Shown here: piece by piece, positions 1-5,918 of the stretch
Numbering within the stretch: the stretch's first letter is position 1
Layout of the letters: every line of letters begins with the position of its first letter
Assembly: GCA_030590185.1 (NCBI GenBank)
Contig: JAUUZB010000267.1
Location: forward strand, 1-6,326
Source: Deltaproteobacteria bacterium
Lineage (GTDB): Bacteria; Myxococcota; XYA12-FULL-58-9; JAUUZB01
Direction: 5' to 3'
DNA length: 6,326 nt
Position numbers and translations under genes: made by a program
Notes under the pieces: model-generated
Database searches by the model: none
What the model was told of the DNA's origin: nothing
The model's input: the letters and a program-made list of their open reading frames with translations, nothing else

Positions 1-1
1 A

Positions 2-1879
2 GCGCAGATGCAAGAGCCCCTGGCCGTCGAGCGTCAGGAGATCACCGCGGGGCGGGCCCGGCTCGACGCCGATCGGGATGAGCTCACCACGACGAGCGAA
101 GGAATCGCCACCCGCGCTCGCGAGCTCGCCGACCAAGGCGAGGAGCTCGCGGCGCAACGGTTGCAGCTCGAACAGGCCCGGGCAGAGCTCGATGCCCAGG
201 GACGCGGGCTCCAGGAACGGGAGAGGACCCTCGGTGACCGCGCCCGCGAGCTGCAGAAGCAAGATCGGGAGGTCGCGGATCGAACCGCGCAGCTCGGGAC
301 TGCCGCAGAGCTGCGCGAGAAACTCGTTACCCACCGAGATCGGATCACCGAGCTCGAGCGCGATCTGCGCGAGCAACGCTCGAGCCACGACCATACGTTG
401 GCCGAGCAACGCCGAGAGACCGAGCAGGCTGAGTCCGAACAGACCAGCCTCCGCGGGCGCCTCGAGGAGGCGGCCACACGGATCGAACGGCTCGAGCAGG
501 AGGTCGAGACGCAGCGGCGGCACAGCGAGGAGGAGCGCGGAGAGACCGCCGACCAGGTCGGGGAGCTCGAGCGGGACCAACGGGCCCGGGAGGAGGGATT
601 TGACAAGGAGCTAGCGGCGCTCGTCGAGCAACGGGATGAGCTCGAGGAAACGCGGGCCGACGTCGAGCAACGTCTGGCCGAAAGCCAGCGTCAGGGACGT
701 GACCTTCGGGCCGAGATTGAAACCCTCGAGGCGGAAGCCGCCGAACGTGGCGAGGAAATCGAGCGCCAGGCCCGGGCCTTTGTCCGAGAACGCAAGGAGC
801 TCGTGGCGCAGCTCGACGATCTCGGTGAGGAGCTCGCGCAGGAACGCGCCCGCCACGCAGAGAAGGCCCGTGGCTTGGAGGCGGAGTTGGTGGCTCGCGG
901 GGCGACGAGTGACGGGCAGGCAGAAAAGGCCCGGGAGGAAATGCGCGCCGGGGAGCGAGCCCTCGACCTTCTCCAGGAGCAGATCAACGAGCAGGCGAGC
1001 CTGCGCGAGGCCGATCTGGCGCAGCAGGAGGAAGAGTTGCGGATCGGGCGCCGAGAGCTCGACGAGGCACGCCGCAAACTGCAGGCGGACCGGGACGGCC
1101 ACGAACGAGATGTCGACGCCGAGCGGGCGGCGCTGGCGACGCTAGAATCGAGTCGGAGAACCAAGACCGACGCCAACCCGCCATCCGCCGAGGTCGACCC
1201 GAGCGCCGATGAGGAGCGCCTACGACTCACCGCCAGGATCGAGACGCTCGAGCGAACCGTGTCCGACTATGAACGGGATCTCGCCGACATGGGGTCTGCC
1301 GCCTGGGCCCTGGTCGCCACCGAGGGTGGCGAAATCACCGCTGACGCTGGCGCTCGCAAGCCGGAGCGACGCAACGTCTTTGGCGAGAGCCGCGAACAAC
1401 AGGGCATGAGCGCCGCGCTCGCCGACAGCAATGAGCAGCGACCGAGCGTCACCACAACCCTGCCGCCTCACCTTCAGCTCATCAAAGACCGCGATCGGGC
1501 TCTGGACACCCGCGAGGAGGAGATCGACCAGCGTGAGGCGGATCTGCTCGGCCGTTGGAAGGAAATGATGCAGAAGCAGAAGGTCCTGGAGGCGGATCGG
1601 GGCGTGCTCGACGAACACCGCCGGGCGCTCGAGGGCCGACGCGAGGATCTCGACCAGCAGACCGCCAAACTAGGAGCCAAGATCAAAACCCTGGAGAAGT
1701 GGACCGAGCTCGAGACGCAGTCGATCACGGCGGCCCGGGTGGCGGCAACCGAACCGAGCGAAGGCGGGGAGCCGGGCCCGCGGGAATGGACCGGCGACAA
1801 CCTGCGGCTCGACCCGGACGGCCCCCTGTTGAGCGATGAGGACCTGCGAGAGCTCGGCCTGCTCAAGGACTCCGACTGA
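2..1879 (+). CDS. Long cysteine-free coiled-coil protein, probably 5'-partial
   Basis: I do not recognise a named family. The first ATG is at 8, but the frame is open to the window edge (codons GCG, CAG before it), there is no ribosome binding site in the few bases available, and heptad-like sequence begins at once, so the true start is probably outside. Counting from that ATG (623 residues), residues 1-380 are almost continuous E/R/Q/A/L helix with regular L/I/V spacing; 400-425 form a short further helix; 430-485 are a Pro/Gly/Ser/Thr-richer break; 487-565 form a second coiled coil with the repeating style LDTREEEIDQREADL; 575-623 are a disordered tail ending in acidic LSDEDLREL. There is no cysteine, no signal peptide, no membrane segment, and no Walker motif, so an SMC-type ATPase is not supported. 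A structural or scaffold role is inference only. A hairpin at 1940-1967 probably ends its transcript. Confidence 0.85.
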   Translation, partial: AQMQEPLAVERQEITAGRARLDADRDELTTTSEGIATRARELADQGEELAAQRLQLEQARAELDAQGRGLQERERTLGDRARELQKQDREVADRTAQLGTAAELREKLVTHRDRITELERDLREQRSSHDHTLAEQRRETEQAESEQTSLRGRLEEAATRIERLEQEVETQRRHSEEERGETADQVGELERDQRAREEGFDKELAALVEQRDELEETRADVEQRLAESQRQGRDLRAEIETLEAEAAERGEEIERQARAFVRERKELVAQLDDLGEELAQERARHAEKARGLEAELVARGATSDGQAEKAREEMRAGERALDLLQEQINEQASLREADLAQQEEELRIGRRELDEARRKLQADRDGHERDVDAERAALATLESSRRTKTDANPPSAEVDPSADEERLRLTARIETLERTVSDYERDLADMGSAAWALVATEGGEITADAGARKPERRNVFGESREQQGMSAALADSNEQRPSVTTTLPPHLQLIKDRDRALDTREEEIDQREADLLGRWKEMMQKQKVLEADRGVLDEHRRALEGRREDLDQQTAKLGAKIKTLEKWTELETQSITAARVAATEPSEGGEPGPREWTGDNLRLDPDGPLLSDEDLRELGLLKDSD

Positions 1880-1939
1880 CGGGCTGCGGCTGCATCGTGA
1901 TCCACAAATGAGACACAACGCGGCCTAGCCCTAGCCAAT

Positions 1940-1967
1940 GGGCCGCTCGCCATTTCGCGGGCGGCCC
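1940..1967 (+). terminator. Strong GC-rich hairpin, probable terminator of the coiled-coil gene
   Basis: GGGCCGCTCGC (1940-1950) pairs with GCGGGCGGCCC (1957-1967) around the loop CATTTC: 11 base pairs including one G-U wobble. It starts 60 nt after the stop codon of the coiled-coil gene. Only CTT follows, not a T run, so it is either a U-poor intrinsic terminator, as is common in GC-rich genomes, or a transcript-stabilising structure. Its 3' arm overlaps sequence that also looks like the decayed start of the propeller gene downstream. Confidence 0.55.
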
Positions 1968-1969
1968 CT

Positions 1970-2038
1970 TGCGGTCAGACCTGGACCCGGGCGAACAGCA
2001 ACACCGACTTCTTTTTCAGCGGCATCTGTCACACCGGT
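1970..2038 (+). other. In-frame upstream coding remnant of the propeller gene
   Basis: This stretch is in the same frame as the propeller gene starting at 2039 and reads CGQTWTRANSNTDFFFSGIC before it. The GQTW at 1976-1984 matches the end of an Asp box (GxTW), and its Trp lies 45 residues before the Trp of the next box, the same interval as the other blades (38-44). The frame is open from 1901, after a TGA at 1898-1900, yet contains no ATG, GTG or TTG before 2039. It therefore looks like genuine propeller sequence whose start and signal peptide have been lost, or which uses a non-standard start such as the ATT at 1952. Confidence 0.5.
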
Positions 2039-2872
2039 GTGCGTTGGGTCGCGAGCACCACCAACTGCGTGTCCTGCTCCTCCGGACGCATCCTCATCAG
2101 CGACGATGGCCTGACGTGGACCGAAGCGCTCGACCCCGGCATCCGCATGATCAGCGCCGACTGCGCCCGGGGTATCGCGCTCCTGGGCGGCGACGGCGGC
2201 ACTGTCTATCGTAGCGTCGACGACGGCGATAGCTGGGAGCTGATCTCCACCGGAGCTTCGAGCGTGATCTGGAACCTCGCCTTCACGCCCAACGGCGCCA
2301 TCGCCGGCGACGCGAGCGGCGTGTTGCTGCGCAGTGACGACGACGGCTCGAGCTGGAGCGCGACTGGCGATTGCGGCTTCGTGGTCGACGGAATGTGGGC
2401 GGCGGGCCAACGCGCCGCCGTCGGGTGCAATCGCACCGTTCTGATGAGCGATGACGAAGGTGCCACCTGGAGCACCGGTGGATACGGTCCCGGCTGGGAT
2501 CAAATCGACCGCATCGCCTTCACCGGCGACACGATGGTGGTCTCCAACATTGGCTTCGGCAGCGGCCAGGTCTACTGGAGCGGAGATTTCGGCGTCACCT
2601 GGGAGGCGACACAGGTGCCCAACTTCGGCTACGCCGCGGACGCCTGGGCTCGCGACGGCGAGCTCGTTGTCGTTGGTGACGCCGGACAAATCCTGCACAG
2701 CCTCGACGACGACGCCAGCTGGTACCGCGCGACCCGGTACTCCCCGGCCGGCGTCAACGCTCGCCAGACGCCATTCCACTTTAGCCTCACCCGGATTCGA
2801 GAGGTAGGCGAGGACACCCTGGTCGCGGTCGGCTCCGAGGGTATGCTCTTTCGGCTCGGGCCCTCGCCGTAG
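2039..2872 (+). CDS. Asp-box (BNR-like) beta-propeller protein, probably 5'-truncated
   Basis: The 277-residue reading frame carries six Asp boxes of the form SxDxGxTW or the SxDGxTW variant, ending at Trp 27, 66, 106, 144, 188 and 228. Examples are SVDDGDSW, SDDDGSSW, SDDEGATW and SGDFGVTW; the last, SLDDDASW, has Asp in place of Gly. The spacing is 38-44 residues, one per propeller blade, as in sialidase/BNR and Ycf48-type folds. Such domains bind proteins or glycans; no sialidase catalytic set is apparent, so enzyme activity is not supported. Several cysteines (10, 13, 42, 112, 130) would suit an exported protein, yet there is no signal peptide. The start used is GTG at 2039, without a clear ribosome binding site, and propeller sequence continues in frame upstream of it. 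The gene may therefore be a pseudogene. It is followed after 122 bp by a lipoprotein gene. Confidence 0.8.
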   Translation: MRWVASTTNCVSCSSGRILISDDGLTWTEALDPGIRMISADCARGIALLGGDGGTVYRSVDDGDSWELISTGASSVIWNLAFTPNGAIAGDASGVLLRSDDDGSSWSATGDCGFVVDGMWAAGQRAAVGCNRTVLMSDDEGATWSTGGYGPGWDQIDRIAFTGDTMVVSNIGFGSGQVYWSGDFGVTWEATQVPNFGYAADAWARDGELVVVGDAGQILHSLDDDASWYRATRYSPAGVNARQTPFHFSLTRIREVGEDTLVAVGSEGMLFRLGPSP

Positions 2873-2882
2873 CCCCGAAGGA

Positions 2883-2903
2883 GGGGACCGTCCCCCCACG
2901 GTC
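2883..2903 (+). repeat. Overlapping palindromes between the propeller and lipoprotein genes
   Basis: Eleven bases after the propeller stop codon, two mutually exclusive hairpins share sequence: GGGGA/TCCCC (2883-2887 with 2891-2895, loop CCG) and GACCGT/ACGGTC (2886-2891 with 2898-2903, loop of six C). No T run follows. It could be a weak terminator or a single REP-like palindrome; no second copy occurs in this window. Confidence 0.4.
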
Positions 2904-2984
2904 GAGCTCGGATCGAGTGTTCAGACTCGTGAGGCCGGCTTGTGGCTGCCCGCTGGCTTGGCGTATCAGATCCCACCAACGCAC

Positions 2985-2990
2985 GGGGAA
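2985..2990 (+). promoter_or_regulatory. Ribosome binding site deciding the lipoprotein start
   Basis: The purine run GGGGAA lies four bases before the ATG at 2995. The same frame also opens with a GTG at 2917, but only the ATG here places a lipoprotein signal peptide at the N terminus, so this site decides the start. Confidence 0.6.
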
Positions 2991-2994
2991 CGTC

Positions 2995-4926
2995 ATGCGA
3001 ACTCTAACGCTCCTGATCGGCATCGGCCTAACGGCCTGCGCCGGGGGACAGCCGCAACAGCCACCGGCCCCCGGTCCGGCAACACCCGGCCCATCCACCT
3101 CACCGACCGATCCACCAACCGCGGAGCTGCTACCCGACGAGGCGCCGGTGACGACGGCCGACATGATGGCCGACGTGGTAGTCGGTGAGCCCCCCCCGGG
3201 TGGCGGACCGGCGGTGGATGACGTCGACCTATCCGACTTCTCGATCCCCTCAGACGATACCACGGCGGGCCGCGACGTGACACGACGACCTGCCGCCCTC
3301 GACCCCGGCCCAGACGTCAACGGTGCGAACGGGCTGACGTCAAAGCTGCTCGTCGAGGCGACCCCGTGCACGGAGATCCAGGTAGGACTCGCGGCCTACG
3401 AAAAGGCCGGCGCCCTCGAGGCGTCGGGCCTGTACGGCCCGGTGAAGTACCGGCAGGCCGGGTGTTTCGCCGAGAATGGGGATTGGCAAAACGGCCGCCG
3501 GGCCTTTGGTGCGGTGGTCGACATCGCCGCACGCGAGCTGCCCGGCACCACCGCCGATTTCCGCGCGGCGCTACGTCGCGCTGGCCTCGCGGATTATCTC
3601 TGGGCCTTCGCCAACCAACCGGGGAACGAGGCGGCCGGGGCTGCGGAGGATTTCGCGGCGCTGGCCGGAGAGGCGGAGGCGCCCGCCATGCTCGAGGAGC
3701 TCGCCCGCTGGTACCGAGGCCGGGACCGCCACGCCGACGCCCTCACCGTTTTCGCGGCGCTCGCGGCGGGTTATCCGGACGCCCCCGGACACCTCAGGCA
3801 TGGCGTCCAGATCCTGACTCTCACCCAACTCAGCGATCCTGGGGCGGACCTCGCGGCGCTGGCGGCCGGGCTAGCCGGACAGGTTGCCAAACTTCGCGCC
3901 CAGCCAGACCACGAGCCCGGGGACGAGGCGCCAGCCGAGGCAGCCTTGCGCCAGGCAACAATCCAGAGTCACCTACGCGCCAAGGGCCTGCCGGAATCAG
4001 AACGTCCCGCCGCCCTCGACCGTGCCGCCGGGCTCTATCGCACCTACCTCGACCTCTTTGCGGAGCACCCGGTCCCGAGTCGCGCCCACTACCCTGCCTT
4101 CATGACCTTCTACCAGGCCGGGCTCCTGTTCGCGGGCGAGCGCTTTGAGCCGGCGGCCGAGACCTACGAGCTGGCGGTCACACGACTAGCAACGGCGACC
4201 GAACAAAAACAGCGCGACCTGCGCGAACAGGCGGTCGAAGGCGCGATGCTCGCGTTGCAGGCAGCGGTCAAGGCGGCCGAGCGCGCCGCTCCCCCGAAGC
4301 TCGACGGTGTCGCGCCCAAACCGATCCCAGAGCTACACCAGAAGCTGCTCGACGCCAGCGAGCGTTACCTCGAGGTGATGGGCGCCCGCGGCGGTCGACG
4401 GGTCGAGACGATCTACCTCCGGGCACGGATCTACTACACCTTCAACCAATTCGAGCCAGCCGAGGCTGGCTTCCGCGCCGTCATCGAGGCTAATCCAACC
4501 AATTCGATCGCTTGTTACGCCGCGCTGCTGCTGACCGACCTGATCAACCAGCGCGGTGAGTACCGCACCCTGCGCGACACCGTCGTCGGACTCGGCAAAA
4601 AAGAGCTCCACTGTCCGGACGAGGAGCTCAACCGCCTCGCGGGGATCGAGCAGCAGGCGACCCTGCACGTCATCCAAAAGGAGTTGGAGGCGAGCGGGCG
4701 GTTTGCTGACGCGGCGGCGGCCTACCTGTTCTTCTTCGAGACCCACAAGGACCGGCTCAGCGGCCGGTTCGGTGTGATCGCGCTCTACAACGCGGCGGTC
4801 ATGCTCGACCGCGCCGGTGAGCCGGAGGAGGCACGCGCTACCCGACAGCTCCTGGTGGACACTTTCCCGTCCGAGGATGAGCTGGTGGAGCGGGCGGCCG
4901 CCGAGCTCGCGCAACCGAGCGGCTGA
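2995..4926 (+). CDS. Outer-membrane-type lipoprotein with TPR-like repeats
   Basis: This 643-residue protein begins MRTLTLLIGIGLTAC: a basic residue, a short hydrophobic stretch and the lipobox LTAC with Cys15 as the lipidation site. The next residue is Ala, not Asp, which predicts sorting to the outer membrane. Residues 18-46 are a Pro/Thr/Gln-rich linker and 47-100 an acidic, disordered segment. From about 125 the chain is alpha-helical with TPR-like pairs, clearest near 131-180, 233-262, 369-400 (YQAGLLFAGERFEPAAETYE), 473-505 (ARIYYTFNQFEPAEAGFRAV) and 560-625. Such solenoids mediate protein-protein contact, so a periplasm-facing scaffold or assembly role is inferred. Cysteines are few and arranged as two well-separated pairs (125/157 and 507/540), which could form disulfides. 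No enzyme motif is seen. It ends 119 bp before the convergent hydrolase gene; transcription probably starts in the 122-bp gap before it. Confidence 0.9.
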   Translation: MRTLTLLIGIGLTACAGGQPQQPPAPGPATPGPSTSPTDPPTAELLPDEAPVTTADMMADVVVGEPPPGGGPAVDDVDLSDFSIPSDDTTAGRDVTRRPAALDPGPDVNGANGLTSKLLVEATPCTEIQVGLAAYEKAGALEASGLYGPVKYRQAGCFAENGDWQNGRRAFGAVVDIAARELPGTTADFRAALRRAGLADYLWAFANQPGNEAAGAAEDFAALAGEAEAPAMLEELARWYRGRDRHADALTVFAALAAGYPDAPGHLRHGVQILTLTQLSDPGADLAALAAGLAGQVAKLRAQPDHEPGDEAPAEAALRQATIQSHLRAKGLPESERPAALDRAAGLYRTYLDLFAEHPVPSRAHYPAFMTFYQAGLLFAGERFEPAAETYELAVTRLATATEQKQRDLREQAVEGAMLALQAAVKAAERAAPPKLDGVAPKPIPELHQKLLDASERYLEVMGARGGRRVETIYLRARIYYTFNQFEPAEAGFRAVIEANPTNSIACYAALLLTDLINQRGEYRTLRDTVVGLGKKELHCPDEELNRLAGIEQQATLHVIQKELEASGRFADAAAAYLFFFETHKDRLSGRFGVIALYNAAVMLDRAGEPEEARATRQLLVDTFPSEDELVERAAAELAQPSG

Positions 4927-4936
4927 GCGGCTGAGC
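4921..4936 (+). repeat. 8-bp direct duplication across the lipoprotein stop codon
   Basis: GGCTGAGC occurs twice in immediate succession (4921-4928 and 4929-4936). The first copy contains the TGA stop of the lipoprotein gene. It could be a slippage duplication or chance. Confidence 0.5.
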
Positions 4937-4967
4937 GCCTGGGATCATCGACGGGGTGGCCCGGCTC

Positions 4968-5033
4968 GACCACGAACGCGACCACGAGCGCGACCACGAA
5001 CGCGAGCGCGACCACGAGCGCGAGCGCGAGCGA
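4968..5033. repeat. 12/6-bp tandem repeat between convergent genes
   Basis: The array consists of GACCACGARCGC units (R is A or G) at 4968-4979, 4980-4991, 4992-5003 and 5010-5021, interspersed with the half-like unit GAGCGC at 5004-5009 and 5022-5027 and a final GAGCGA at 5028-5033. All units are multiples of six, so copy-number changes would keep any reading frame. It occupies over half of the 119-bp gap between the lipoprotein and hydrolase stop codons. There are no unique spacers, so it is not CRISPR. It looks like a slippage-prone minisatellite. Confidence 0.85.
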
Positions 5034-5045
5034 TCCCCGCCGTGG

Positions 5046-5891
5046 TCACCGATTCCCTGTCCCGAAGTCCGCCCACAATTTCGGCAACCACTCGCTCAGC
5101 GCCCGGCCGAGTTCGCGGGCGTGGGTCTTTTGGATATTGTGGCCTCCGGTCGGCCAGCTCAGCCGCGGGCCCGCGCCGCAGGCCGCGGCCAGCTCCTCGG
5201 AGATGGCCGGCTCCACCAAGGGGTCGTCCTCGGCCCAGGCAATCAGGGTTGGGAGATCCAGGCCGAGCAGGTTGCGGCGGTGGCGGTCGATCGGGGTCCA
5301 GGCGATGCAGTGTGCGGTCTGCACCAGGATCTCGTCGGGTGTGGAGCGCGGGAAACCGGACTTGAGGAAGCCGGCCCGCAATTGGGGCATCAACAGCCGA
5401 CGTCCCAGGCCGGTGCGCAGTCCGGTGGAGAGCAGGCGCCATGGGCCAAAGGACCGTTTCCCGCGGTGAATTCTCGAGCCCACCGAGGAGAGGAGCGCGA
5501 GCCCGACCACCCGATCCGGGCTGCGGACGGCCGCCTCCACCGCTAGCGGCCCCCCGAAGGAATGACCGAGCAGCACCACCCGCTCGAGCCCCAGCGCAGC
5601 GAGGACCTCGGCCACGAAGCTGCCGCGGTTGTGCAACCGAGCGCTCGGTCGGGTGGCGAGCGGCGTATCGCCAAAGCCGGGCAGATCGATCCGAACGACT
5701 CGCAGGCCCTCGAGGCAGGGGCCCAGCCAGCGGAAATCGCGCCCCGAGCCCGGTAGGCCGTGGATTAAAACGAGACACGGACCCTCACCATCATCGGTGT
5801 AGGCGACCGGACCGCTGGGCAGCTCGACGGTGTGGACAGGGGGGTCAAACGGCGCCGCCGGTGTGCCGACGGCGCCCAGATGGAACTGCAC
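5046..5891 (-). CDS. Alpha/beta-hydrolase fold enzyme
   Basis: The 281-residue protein has the full set of alpha/beta-hydrolase landmarks in order: the oxyanion-hole strand LVLIHGLPGS (His44-Gly45), the DLPGFGDTP turn (69-77), the nucleophile elbow GHSFGG with Ser111, an Asp in AWAEDDPLVE (probably Asp223) and His251 in GGHNIQKT. Length and order fit cytoplasmic esterase, lactonase or C-C hydrolase-like members of the family; the substrate cannot be told from sequence. No signal peptide is seen. The start is GTG at 5891, the only start codon between the stop of the upstream gene, which is in the same frame, and the conserved core; no good ribosome binding site precedes it. The 27-nt gap from the upstream gene suggests one transcript and perhaps coupled translation. 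The stop codon is followed in frame by a tandem repeat that would encode a hydrophobic helix. Confidence 0.92.
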   Translation of the reverse strand: MQFHLGAVGTPAAPFDPPVHTVELPSGPVAYTDDGEGPCLVLIHGLPGSGRDFRWLGPCLEGLRVVRIDLPGFGDTPLATRPSARLHNRGSFVAEVLAALGLERVVLLGHSFGGPLAVEAAVRSPDRVVGLALLSSVGSRIHRGKRSFGPWRLLSTGLRTGLGRRLLMPQLRAGFLKSGFPRSTPDEILVQTAHCIAWTPIDRHRRNLLGLDLPTLIAWAEDDPLVEPAISEELAAACGAGPRLSWPTGGHNIQKTHARELGRALSEWLPKLWADFGTGNR

Positions 5892-5918
5892 GGATAGAAC
5901 TCGGTGAAGCGGTCGGCG

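Noticed and set aside
611..1230. Antisense frames inside the coiled-coil gene
   Set aside because: Ser/Arg-rich or Leu-rich reflections of the Glu-Leu-Arg codon pattern on the + strand; no independent start signal or motif.
8..1879. Frequent GAGCTC hexamers in the coiled-coil gene as a functional repeat
   Set aside because: They follow from the repeated Glu-Leu codon pair in a coiled coil with GC-biased codons.
1931..2899. Long antisense open frame (322 residues) opposite the propeller gene
   Set aside because: It is a by-product of high GC third positions. Its translation is compositionally odd with no motif, while the + strand has six regularly spaced Asp boxes.
2917..2994. Upstream GTG start for the lipoprotein gene
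   Set aside because: It would bury the lipoprotein signal peptide 26 residues inside the protein, and the ATG at 2995 has a purine-rich ribosome binding site.
3366..4148. + strand frame inside the lipoprotein gene (260 residues)
   Set aside because: Arg/Gly/Pro-rich translation with no motif, in a region where the lipoprotein frame reads as regular helical repeats.
4948..4969. Possible terminator hairpin TCGACGGG/CCCG..TCGA between convergent genes
   Set aside because: The stem is short and bulged by two bases with no T run; not strong enough to list as a feature.
4968..5033. CRISPR-like array
   Set aside because: Units of 12 and 6 bp are directly abutting, with no spacers and no cas genes.
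4945..5778. Second - strand frame overlapping the hydrolase (277 residues)
   Set aside because: Arg/Pro/Gly-rich shadow; the hydrolase frame carries all catalytic landmarks.
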